Shown here in pieces: positions 23,647 to 31,529 of a stretch of 64,000 nucleotides of DNA. Position numbers and translations under genes: made by a program. The stretch's first letter is position 1. Every line of letters starts with the position of its first letter. The notes beneath the pieces are model-generated. The model made no database searches and was not told the origin of the DNA. It saw nothing but the letters and a program-made list of their open reading frames with translations. The stretch comes from Lustribacter sp965277075 (GTDB lineage Bacteria > Vulcanimicrobiota > Vulcanimicrobiia > Vulcanimicrobiales > Vulcanimicrobiaceae), in contig OZ255707.1 in NCBI GenBank assembly GCA_965277075.1, forward strand, positions 3,720,001 to 3,784,000. Reading direction: 5' to 3'.

Positions 23647-25401
23647 ATGCAGAACACCGTCTCGTCGATTCGGACATTTCTGGAACGGCGTATGTGGCCG
23701 GACTTTCGCGCTCCAAACCTGGCTGACGCGCTAAGCAACGTGGTCGCAAGCGAGGGCTTCAAGGCCCTCGTCATTGCGTTGATCGAAGCTGACACATTTT
23801 CCGATGAATTCGGCAAAGACTTCTCCGACATCGGCGCCGTCGCGGCAATCGCTCCGTGCCGAATGTTGCGCGGCGCACTCAACCTTCCGTTACGACGGTT
23901 CTTCGCGCTGCTCGCCCAGCTGTTCGAAGCGCTCGAAGACGGCGCACGTCATCGGAGCTGGGGCTCCGACTGGGGGCGGTTCGCCGATCGAGTGAACGGC
24001 TCCACGCAATTCGGCGACCTGAAACTCGTCGACTACCTTACCAAATTGCTTCCGGTTGCGAAGCAACGGGACTTCTACACATCGTACGCCGCCCGGTTGG
24101 AGCACGATTTCCCGCACGCAATCTACCCAACATCCGATTATCGTGAGTCCGGCGGGTCCGTTGCAAGTACGGCTGACGATCAGACGATCGAAGCGGTTAT
24201 GCGCACGAGCACCTTTTCGACGATCAAGATCGTCGATCGGTCGATCGATGTCGACCAAACCACGCTGCGAGATATCTATAAGTCCATCGGCCGCTGCGTC
24301 TGTCTCGTCGACGAGAACGTCGAATCGCTGTATTGCGAGCAAATCGAGTTCTATTTCGCGTATCATAACATTCCGCTGCACAAGCGAGTTTATCGCGCGA
24401 ATGAGGTCGATAAGTCGATTCAGACGGTCGAGAGAATGCTCGGCGATTTCAAGGCACTCGGCGTGTCGAGAAACGAGCCGGTTCTCATCGTCGGCGGCGG
24501 CGTCCTCGCCGACACGGGCGGCCTCGCGTGCGCGCTGTACGGCCGAAACACGCCGTACGTCATGCTTGCGACGTCGATCGTGACGGGCATCGATGCCGGT
24601 CCATCGCCGAGAACTTGTTGCGACGGCTTCGGCTACAAAAATCTCGTCGGCGCGTACCATCCGCCGGTCGTTTCGATCACGGATCGCTTCTTCTTCAAGA
24701 CCTTGCCGGAGGGATGGTTGCGGCACGGCATCGCCGAGATCGTCAAAATGAGTGTGGTGAGAGACGCGGAGCTCTTCGAGCATCTCGAAGCCGCTCGAGG
24801 CCGACTCATCGAAACGCGGTTCGGGACGATCGGCTGCGATGCGAGCGACCCGATCCAGCAGCTCTCACAGCGAATCTTGGGTGGCGCTCTGCGATCGTAT
24901 GTCGCCGTGGAATACGACAATCTGTATGAGACGCATCAATGTCGGCCCCATGCCTACGGGCATACCTGGTCGCCGGGCTTCGAAATCGAGGCCGGTCTCC
25001 TGCACGGACACGCCGTCTCGATCTGTATGGGTTTCGGCGCGTATCTGAGCAAACGACTCGGGTGGATCAGCGACGAGTCGTTCCACCGGATTCTCAACCT
25101 GATGGACGGCTACGGGTTGAGCCTTTGGCACGACATACTCGATCGCAAAGAAACGATCTGGAAAAGTCAGCAGGCCGTCGTGCAAAAGCGCGGCCACAAC
25201 CTTGTCGCGCCGCTGCCGAGGGGCGCGATCGGGAACTGCGGCTATCTGAACGAGCTTTCGCGCCGAGAACTTTCTAGCGCGCTCGACGAGTACAAGGCGA
25301 TTTGCGTTGGATATCCTCGCAAGGGGTACGGTATCGACGCGCATTGGCACGATGTCGGACTCGAACATCCGGCGATGATGTCGCCCGCACTCACGGCGTA
25401 G
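23647..25401 (+). CDS. mysA: MysA-type 2-demethyl-4-deoxygadusol synthase (sugar-phosphate cyclase) with N-terminal extension
   Basis: It is predicted to cyclise sedoheptulose 7-phosphate to desmethyl-4-deoxygadusol using NAD+, the first step of mycosporine biosynthesis. Residues about 185-584 are a 3-dehydroquinate synthase-fold domain: VDENVESLYCEQI, the NAD loop IVGGGVLADTGGLACALYGRNTPYV, DAGPSPRTCCDGFGYKN, GAYHPPVV, and metal ligands in RHGIAEIVKM (Glu), HAYGHTW (His) and LLHGHAVS (His). The DAGPSPRTC-type block and the mysBCD neighbours favour DDGS over EEVS or DHQS. Cyanobacterial MysA is about 410 residues; here about 180 extra helical N-terminal residues are in frame. ATG 23647 is chosen, ATG 23578 is possible, and ATG 24199 would give a family-length enzyme. 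Confidence 0.85.
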   Translation: MQNTVSSIRTFLERRMWPDFRAPNLADALSNVVASEGFKALVIALIEADTFSDEFGKDFSDIGAVAAIAPCRMLRGALNLPLRRFFALLAQLFEALEDGARHRSWGSDWGRFADRVNGSTQFGDLKLVDYLTKLLPVAKQRDFYTSYAARLEHDFPHAIYPTSDYRESGGSVASTADDQTIEAVMRTSTFSTIKIVDRSIDVDQTTLRDIYKSIGRCVCLVDENVESLYCEQIEFYFAYHNIPLHKRVYRANEVDKSIQTVERMLGDFKALGVSRNEPVLIVGGGVLADTGGLACALYGRNTPYVMLATSIVTGIDAGPSPRTCCDGFGYKNLVGAYHPPVVSITDRFFFKTLPEGWLRHGIAEIVKMSVVRDAELFEHLEAARGRLIETRFGTIGCDASDPIQQLSQRILGGALRSYVAVEYDNLYETHQCRPHAYGHTWSPGFEIEAGLLHGHAVSICMGFGAYLSKRLGWISDESFHRILNLMDGYGLSLWHDILDRKETIWKSQQAVVQKRGHNLVAPLPRGAIGNCGYLNELSRRELSSALDEYKAICVGYPRKGYGIDAHWHDVGLEHPAMMSPALTA

Positions 25402-25432
25402 CCTCACTTCATCTCGACAAAGGATGGGCACC

Positions 25433-26125
25433 ATGCCGAAGACGGCGTTACTCTTTGGTTCGATCGGATCCGTCGCTGAGACGTCCGATATTCAGCGTCG
25501 CGCGTACAACCAGGCGCTACGAGAAGCCGGTTTGAACTGGGTTTGGGACAAAGACACCTACGCGGAGTTGCTAACGCTCTCGGGTGGAAAAGAACGGCTC
25601 GCAATGCTCGCATCGGCCACCGGCCACGAGCTTTCGGCCAAGCAAATCGAGCAGATTCACGCTCGCAAGACCGAAATCGCCTGTGAAGAGATCGTGCGTA
25701 CCCAGGTGAGCCTTCGGCCGGGCGTCGCCGATCTCGCCAAACTCGGCAAGGACCGCGGCATGAAACTCGCGTTCGTGACGACGACGTACGAACCCAACGT
25801 CGATGCGATTTTCGAGGCGGCCGGCTCGACGTTATCGCGTGACGATTTCGATTACATCGTCGAGCGCACCGATGTGGCGCATGGCAAGCCCGCGCCGGAC
25901 GCCTATATGCTGGCTTTGAAGCAACTCGACATCGCGCCGGCGGACGCACTTGCAATCGAAGATACCGCCAATAGCGTGATGGCCGCAAAACGCGCCGGAA
26001 TTACCGTCGTCGCGACGCCCGGCGAACTGTCGGCCAGCCAGGATTTTTGGCAGGCCGACGTGGTGGTTGACGCGCTGTCGACGTCCGGCGCGATCGACCG
26101 GCACGTCCTTGCGCTTCTCAACTGA
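25433..26125 (+). CDS. HAD-IA family phosphatase-fold protein lacking both motif I aspartates
   Basis: The 230-residue protein has the CbbY/beta-phosphoglucomutase layout with a helical cap (about residues 15-90). Motif II is around FVTTTYEPN, motif III Lys in HGKPAPDAYM and motif IV in AIEDTANSVMAA. Motif I should read FDxDGT but reads FGSIGS, so both the Asp nucleophile and the general acid/base are absent. It is therefore unlikely to be an ordinary phosphatase. ATG 25433 has a good AAAGGA site; ATG 25424 overlaps it. It lies 31 bases after mysA and 2 bases before the oxygenase gene, so it is part of the MAA operon. It may bind a phosphosugar precursor or use different chemistry. Confidence 0.85.
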   Translation: MPKTALLFGSIGSVAETSDIQRRAYNQALREAGLNWVWDKDTYAELLTLSGGKERLAMLASATGHELSAKQIEQIHARKTEIACEEIVRTQVSLRPGVADLAKLGKDRGMKLAFVTTTYEPNVDAIFEAAGSTLSRDDFDYIVERTDVAHGKPAPDAYMLALKQLDIAPADALAIEDTANSVMAAKRAGITVVATPGELSASQDFWQADVVVDALSTSGAIDRHVLALLN

Positions 26126-26127
26126 GG

Positions 26128-26901
26128 ATGCAAACGGCTCGACTCCAGCCGTTCGGAATGGAAATCATGGGGTTGGACCTCATGACTTCACGATCGTCGC
26201 CTGCAGAAGAGCTCATTCGGTTGATTGCCGCCGCGCGCGTCGTCGTGTTTCGCCGTCAAACGATCGATGACGCGGGCCTCGTGCGATTCCTGAGAAGCCT
26301 CGGTGAGCTGATGTTCACCGAGGGCGAAACGCCCGTCGAGCATGTGCCGGATCTCAACGTGGTCTCGAACATTGGTCGGACGACACCGCCGCGCAGCGTC
26401 TTTCATAGCGACACGAGCTACATCTCGCAGCCGCCCTCGTTTACCGCGCTGCGGCCCGTGCTGTTGCCCACGCGGGGCGGCGCAACGCTCTTTAGCGATC
26501 AAGTCGGTATCGCGAATCGACTGCCTGCAAAGGCTCGTACCTGGTTACGCGGCAGAAGTGTCCTGCACAAGGTCGGTGCGGTCAACGGCGAGAGTGTTGC
26601 GAATCGTCATCCGCTCTTTCGACGTCATCCGGTAACGAGCGAGATCGCACTGTATCTTTCGACGCCGGAGCGCTGTTCGCAACTCAGCGATGCCGACGAC
26701 CGGACGAGCGCGCGCGTGATCAATGCACTCTATGCGCGCAGCACGCGCCCGTCGGCACTCTATCGTCATGAATGGCGTGCGGGGGACGTCTTGGTATGGG
26801 ATAATCGCGTAACGATGCATCGTGGCGACCACGCCGACGTCGCCGGCGATCGCGTCCTCCATCGCGGCATGGTGAGCGGGGAGCTCCCCATCAGTGAATA
26901 G
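26128..26901 (+). CDS. TauD/TfdA-family Fe(II)/2-oxoglutarate-dependent oxygenase
   Basis: In this 257-residue protein the iron triad is visible as His93 and Asp95 (FHSDTSY) and His231 (WDNRVTMHRGDH). An arginine in the following RVLHRGMVSG binds 2-oxoglutarate. The N-terminal PFGMEIMGLDL matches the family start. It lies between the HAD gene (2-base gap) and mysB (overlap), so it is translationally linked to the MAA pathway. Known MAA clusters use a phytanoyl-CoA-dioxygenase-type enzyme (MysH) to convert the glycine-bearing MAA to palythine-type products. This enzyme is from a different Fe/2OG subfamily and could do a comparable or new oxidation; that role is inference. Confidence 0.87.
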   Translation: MQTARLQPFGMEIMGLDLMTSRSSPAEELIRLIAAARVVVFRRQTIDDAGLVRFLRSLGELMFTEGETPVEHVPDLNVVSNIGRTTPPRSVFHSDTSYISQPPSFTALRPVLLPTRGGATLFSDQVGIANRLPAKARTWLRGRSVLHKVGAVNGESVANRHPLFRRHPVTSEIALYLSTPERCSQLSDADDRTSARVINALYARSTRPSALYRHEWRAGDVLVWDNRVTMHRGDHADVAGDRVLHRGMVSGELPISE

Positions 26902-27709
26902 CCTGAACATGCGCCCGGTCGCCCCGATGAGTATCCTCGTCGAGAAACTCGGCAAGCTTTGTCGGCTCGCCGAGGGGATGACGCTCGATCCTGTGCTCAA
27001 GCAGATGATCGACGATGCGGAGCGACTTGCGCACGGGTTGGAGCCGTATATCGAAGCCTGCAGTACGCCCGAGTCGGCGGAGCTTCGGAAGCTCGCGACC
27101 GACACGCTGCGAGAAGACTGGGCACGCCGGTTCTCAACGGGGCAGACGGTCACCGAACTCGAGGGCGAGATGCTTTCGGGACACATCGAAGGACAATTCC
27201 TGAAAACGCTCATTCACGCGATGAAGGCGACGCGTGTGCTCGAGATCGGTCTCTTTACCGGATATTCCGCGCTCGCAATGGCCGAAGCATTGCCGGACAA
27301 CGGCATGCTTCTCGCCTGCGAACTCGATCCGTACGCGGCCGCTTTCGCGCAGCGCGCATTTGACACATCACCGCACGGTCGCAAGATTCGCATCGAGATT
27401 GGCGACGCGGAAGCGTCGATGCGCCGGCTTGCGAACGGCGGCGAAGCGTTCGATCTCATCTTCATCGACGCGGATAAGGGCAACTATCCCGCCTATCTCG
27501 ACCGTTCGCTTGAAGGCGCACTCTTGGCGCCCAATGGCCTGATTTGCGTCGATAACACGTTGATGCAAGGGCAGCCGTATCTCGCGGCTGAGCCGACGGC
27601 CAACGGCCGGGCCATCACGGCATTCAATCGTCACGTCAGGGATGATCCGCGGGTCGAACAGGTGATGCTTCCGGTCCGTGACGGCTTGACGCTCATTCGC
27701 CGACGATAA
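26894..27709 (+). CDS. mysB: MysB-type O-methyltransferase
   Basis: It is predicted to methylate desmethyl-4-deoxygadusol to 4-deoxygadusol with SAM. The class I methyltransferase fold shows motif I VLEIGLFTGYSALAMAEALP, acidic motif II MLLACELDP and the metal/substrate region FDLIFIDADKGNYPAYLD, as in caffeoyl-CoA/catechol O-methyltransferases. An N-terminal helical region (VLKQMIDDAERLAHGLEPYIEAC) matches MysB proteins. GTG 26894 overlaps the oxygenase gene; ATG 26909 and ATG 26927 (MSILVEKL) are also possible. Its stop codon directly abuts the mysC start. Confidence 0.9.
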   Translation: MNSLNMRPVAPMSILVEKLGKLCRLAEGMTLDPVLKQMIDDAERLAHGLEPYIEACSTPESAELRKLATDTLREDWARRFSTGQTVTELEGEMLSGHIEGQFLKTLIHAMKATRVLEIGLFTGYSALAMAEALPDNGMLLACELDPYAAAFAQRAFDTSPHGRKIRIEIGDAEASMRRLANGGEAFDLIFIDADKGNYPAYLDRSLEGALLAPNGLICVDNTLMQGQPYLAAEPTANGRAITAFNRHVRDDPRVEQVMLPVRDGLTLIRRR

Positions 27710-29074
27710 GTGCGTTTGGCGAAGCGCACGAGTTCCTCGGCGACCGTTGCCAAAGACATTTTGGCGTTATGGGCTCTCTTCAGCGTGTTGCCGTTAAATC
27801 TCGTCCTGGTCTCGACCGCACTTGCCTATGGTGCCGTTGCGGACCGTTTCGATCGGTCCGCGAGACGCTCGAAAACGGCAGACCGGAAAACGATCCTCGT
27901 CAGCGGTGGGAAGATGACGAAAGCGTTGCAGCTCGCGCGCTCGTTTCACCAAGCGGGGCACCGCGTGATCCTCATCGAGTCGAACACGTATTGGTTTACC
28001 GGGCATCGGTTCTCCCGCGCCGTCGATCGATTTTACGCGGTGCCGAAGCCGGACTCACCCGCCTACGCTAACGCTCTTTTGGAAATCGTGGAGCGCGAGC
28101 GTGTGGATGTCTACGTTCCCGTGTGCAGTCCCCTCGCGAGTCTGTACGATTCTCTCGCGGTCCCGCTCTTGTCGCCGCATTGTGACGTCATGCACGTCGG
28201 CCCGGCGCAGGTCGCGCTGTTGGATGACAAGTTCCAGTTTGCGCAGATCGCGGCGCAGCTCAACTTGGCGGTGCCGAAATCGTTCTTGATCACGAATCCC
28301 GAAGACGTCGTCCGGTTCGACTTCTCGCGCGAACGGCGAAGCTACATACTCAAGAGTATCGCGTACGATTCGGTTCGGCGGTTGGACATGACACGGTTGC
28401 CGGCAAGGACAGCAGAAGAAACGGCTGCGTTCGTGCGCTCGCTGCCGATCTCGACATCGAACCCCTGGATCATGCAAGAGTTCATCCCGGGTCAAGAATA
28501 TTGCACGCACGGTACGTTTCGCGACGGTGAGCTTCGCGTCCATTGCTGTTGTGAATCGTCCGCCGTTCAGCTGAATTATCAAAACGTCGAGAAACCGCAA
28601 ATCGAAGCATGGATCAAAACGTTTGCCGCGGAGCTCGGCATGACGGGGCAGGCATCGTTTGATTTCATCGAATCGGATGACGATGGGACGGTATATGCCA
28701 TCGAATGCAATCCGCGGACCCATTCGGCGATAACGATGTTTTACCACGATCCGCGGATCGCGGCAGCCTATGTCGAGAGAACGCCACTTGCGGAGCCTGT
28801 CCGTCCGTTGCCGTCCAGCCGCCCGACGTATTGGATCTATCACGAACTCTGGCGACTACTGACGCAGGGCCGTTTGCCTCGCACGATCATCAATCGCTTG
28901 CGAACGATCGCTCACGGGCGGGACGCCGTATTCGATTGGCGAGACCCGCTGCCGTTTCTCATGTTGCATCACTTCCACATCCCACTGCTGTTGATCCGCG
29001 ATCTTCGCGAGCGGCGCGGCTGGGTCCGGATCGACGTCAACATCGGGAAGCTCGTTCAACTGGGCGGCGATTAG
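27710..29074 (+). CDS. mysC: MysC-type ATP-grasp ligase (4-deoxygadusol to mycosporine-glycine)
   Basis: The 454-residue ATP-grasp protein is predicted to condense glycine with 4-deoxygadusol via an acyl-phosphate-like activation. An N-terminal hydrophobic helix (about residues 18-40) is followed by the substrate lobe (ILVSGGKMTKALQLARSFHQAGH). The ATP-grasp core has KSIAYDSVRR, WIMQEFIPGQEYCTHG and the metal motif YAIECNPRTHSAI (E-x-N). It starts at GTG 27710, immediately after mysB, and ends 4 bases before mysD. Size, hydrophobic leader and position match known MysC. Confidence 0.9.
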   Translation: MRLAKRTSSSATVAKDILALWALFSVLPLNLVLVSTALAYGAVADRFDRSARRSKTADRKTILVSGGKMTKALQLARSFHQAGHRVILIESNTYWFTGHRFSRAVDRFYAVPKPDSPAYANALLEIVERERVDVYVPVCSPLASLYDSLAVPLLSPHCDVMHVGPAQVALLDDKFQFAQIAAQLNLAVPKSFLITNPEDVVRFDFSRERRSYILKSIAYDSVRRLDMTRLPARTAEETAAFVRSLPISTSNPWIMQEFIPGQEYCTHGTFRDGELRVHCCCESSAVQLNYQNVEKPQIEAWIKTFAAELGMTGQASFDFIESDDDGTVYAIECNPRTHSAITMFYHDPRIAAAYVERTPLAEPVRPLPSSRPTYWIYHELWRLLTQGRLPRTIINRLRTIAHGRDAVFDWRDPLPFLMLHHFHIPLLLIRDLRERRGWVRIDVNIGKLVQLGGD

Positions 29075-29078
29075 CGCG

Positions 29079-30119
29079 ATGCCTTGTCGCATTCTCCACC
29101 TCGTCGGTTCGCCGACCAGCACGTTTTTTCTCGACCTTTCACTCGTCTACGCGCGTGGTTGCATCGATTCGCTTTCCGGCGACCAGCGCTACACGTTCAT
29201 CAACGCGCTCGTCACGCCGGATGGTTTGTGGCGCTTCCCACGTGCACTCGATCTCGCGTCGATCGACGCAGCCGAGCCGATGTACCTTCCGGCGGCGATG
29301 GCAAGAATCGTCGACGAACGAGTCGATGTCGGTTTGCCGCAGATGTTTTGCTTGCCCGGGATGACACACTATCGCTCGATCTTCGATCTCCTCGGGATAC
29401 GGTATCTCGGAAATCGGCCGGCGCAGATGGCGCTCGCCGCGGATAAAGTGCAGACGCGCGCAATCGTGGCCGCCGCCGGCGTCAACGTTCCGACCGGAGA
29501 GCTCGTACGCCGGGGTGACGTGCCGACGCTGACGCCGCCAGTCGTTGTGAAACCAGCGGCGGCGGATAACTCTGAGGGCGTTTCGCTCGTGACGTCCGTG
29601 GCGCAGTACGAGCGTGCACTCGAGGACGCTTTCGGTTATTCGGAGGCGGTGTTAGTCGAGCGATATGTGCAGCTCGGACGAGAGGTCCGTTGCGGCATCA
29701 TCGTCAGCGACGGCGAACTCGTCTGTTTGCCACTGGAAGAGTATTACGTCGATCCGGTTGACCGACCGATTCGGAGGCGAACCGATAAGCTTAAACGCAA
29801 TGCCAAGACCGGCCTCGCACTCGCGGCGAAGGAACCGGCGCTCTCGTGGATCGTCGCGGTCGACGACCCGATCGTCGCATCCGTGTGGGCAGCGGCCAGG
29901 CGATGTCATCTGGCTCTCGGCTGCGAGCAGTATAGTCTCTTCGATTTTCGAATCGACCCAATCGGGCGCCCCTGGTTTCTCGAAGCGGGCCTCTATTGCT
30001 CGTTCTCGCCGCAAAGTGTCGTCGTCACGATGGTGAAGGCGGCCGGAATTCCGCTCGACACCTTCTTCGCCGGCGCGATCGACACGTTGATTGGCAAAGG
30101 TACGCGTCCTGACATTTAA
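29079..30119 (+). CDS. mysD: MysD-type D-Ala-D-Ala ligase-like ATP-grasp enzyme
   Basis: This 346-residue protein has a D-Ala-D-Ala ligase-like architecture: LGIRYLGNRPAQMALAADKVQTRAIVAAAGV, then VVVKPAAADNSEGVSLV, VERYVQLGREVRCGI and a C-terminal FDFRIDPIGRPWFLEAGLYCSFSP. The usual E-x-N metal motif reads EAGLY. MysD enzymes attach a second amino acid (Ser, Thr or another) to C1 of mycosporine-glycine to give imino-MAAs such as shinorine or porphyra-334. Which amino acid is used cannot be read here. It is the last gene of the rightward MAA operon. Confidence 0.88.
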   Translation: MPCRILHLVGSPTSTFFLDLSLVYARGCIDSLSGDQRYTFINALVTPDGLWRFPRALDLASIDAAEPMYLPAAMARIVDERVDVGLPQMFCLPGMTHYRSIFDLLGIRYLGNRPAQMALAADKVQTRAIVAAAGVNVPTGELVRRGDVPTLTPPVVVKPAAADNSEGVSLVTSVAQYERALEDAFGYSEAVLVERYVQLGREVRCGIIVSDGELVCLPLEEYYVDPVDRPIRRRTDKLKRNAKTGLALAAKEPALSWIVAVDDPIVASVWAAARRCHLALGCEQYSLFDFRIDPIGRPWFLEAGLYCSFSPQSVVVTMVKAAGIPLDTFFAGAIDTLIGKGTRPDI

Positions 30120-30131
30120 GCGCGACGAGCG

Positions 30132-31208
30132 TCAGGCATCGCGCGCTCGCGACCTTAAGGCCGCCGCGACGGCCTCGCGATAGATTGCAGCTAAGCCTCG
30201 CGCGATCTTGCTTGGACGCAGTTCGTAGGCGACTGCGAGGTTCGCTTCGAGGATCGTACGGCGCTCCTCTGGCGATAGCCCGAATACATCGTCGATGATT
30301 CGGCGGAACGCTTCCGCATCGCCCTGCGAATAGAGGTAGCGATGGCTCGTCGATGGCCAGAGTTCGCGAAGCTGCGGACGGTCGACGGCGACGATCATCG
30401 CACCGACACTCATGGCGAGCATCGCTACGCCCGACGTTAAAACGCGTTCGTAAGGCAAGACGACGCATGACGCCGATCTCAGCAAGCTCGGGATTTCTGC
30501 GTCGGGAACGTGCCGAAGATCCCAGTGCACGTCAGTTCGCTCGGCCTGCTGCGCGATGACCGCCGCGGCTTCGACGCCTTGTCCGCTGATGCGCACATGC
30601 GCGCCGCGTGATTGCAAAAAATCGGCAGGCAGCATGCCGATCATCTGGCCGAAGCCCTTCTGGAGCCGAATCCAGCCGAAACCCTGAATGCGCCGATCGG
30701 GCGGTTCGCTCAATGCCGCTCGGAGCGTCGCCTCGTCCTCAAGCCGCCCAAGATATGACGGATGGCGTAGCTGGCGTACCCGGGACGGGTCGAGCGTTAC
30801 TTGCGCGGCGAGCACGTCGTACGATGCGTCGTTGTGCAGCAGGATCGCATCAGCGTGGCGCGCCAGCTCGCGGCGCATCGCGAGGAATTGGCGGTGGTAA
30901 AGGATTTCGTGCGGAAGTTCGTTGTGGACAGTCCACACGATCGCCCCCTCGTATTCGTGGATGGCAGCAAGGTCACGTATAAACGCCGCCGCTGCTGCAT
31001 CAGCGTCGGCTTCGGAGCAGCACTCCCGCAAGACGAACTCTTCCCAATGAATGTGGACGATGACGTTTCGGCCCGCTTCGAGGTCGTCGATAGCGTCCCG
31101 AAGCGAACCGTCCTGACGGTAGACGCGTTCGTAGGTGTCTTCGATTCCCTCGAACAGCAGTGGAACGTACGTGCTGTTCCGGTCTGCGGGATAGCAATAG
31201 ACCTTCAT
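30132..31208 (-). CDS. Glycosyltransferase (GT4-like, GT-B fold)
   Basis: The 358-residue protein's N-terminal Rossmann half includes NVIVHIHWEEFVLRECC and AIVWTVHNELPHEI. The C-terminal half has GFGWIRLQKGFGQMIGM, DLRHVPDAEIPSLLRSASCVVLPYERVLTSGVAMLAM and a late RELWP, which is the UDP/GDP-sugar binding layout of GT4 and related families. It is convergent with mysD with a 12-base gap. Adjacency suggests it could glycosylate the MAA, as glycosylated MAAs are known from terrestrial Nostoc; the link is inferred from position only. Confidence 0.83.
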   Translation of the reverse strand: MKVYCYPADRNSTYVPLLFEGIEDTYERVYRQDGSLRDAIDDLEAGRNVIVHIHWEEFVLRECCSEADADAAAAAFIRDLAAIHEYEGAIVWTVHNELPHEILYHRQFLAMRRELARHADAILLHNDASYDVLAAQVTLDPSRVRQLRHPSYLGRLEDEATLRAALSEPPDRRIQGFGWIRLQKGFGQMIGMLPADFLQSRGAHVRISGQGVEAAAVIAQQAERTDVHWDLRHVPDAEIPSLLRSASCVVLPYERVLTSGVAMLAMSVGAMIVAVDRPQLRELWPSTSHRYLYSQGDAEAFRRIIDDVFGLSPEERRTILEANLAVAYELRPSKIARGLAAIYREAVAAALRSRARDA

Positions 31209-31529
31209 CGGTTGACCTATCGCCTCACGCCGATATCGGCACTTCCACGAGAATCATGCAACGGTGGACGACACGATCCCCGACCCCGCCGTCGTGATCC
31301 GCGGTTCATCGTAAGACGGTCGTTCCGGAGCACGATGTCGCGGGCGCCACGCGCGTCGGCAGAGTCCGGACGGACGAATACTGAAATGATAAAGCGCGGC
31401 TGTCGCGCTGGCGCTCGTCACGTCATCGGTGCCGCTCAGCGCGGTTGCGACGTTCCATAGTCGAGAGAAGCAGGGCCATCTGATTCGTTACCAGTGTCGC
31501 CATGAGAGGATCGCCCCGACATTGCGAGT
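31209..31529. other. Intergenic stretch without a supportable gene
   Basis: This 321-base stretch lies between the glycosyltransferase start and the amidohydrolase stop. A frame around 31265-31310 reads DDTIPDPAVVIRG, hinting at a decayed coding end. Otherwise nothing is recognised. Confidence 0.35.
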
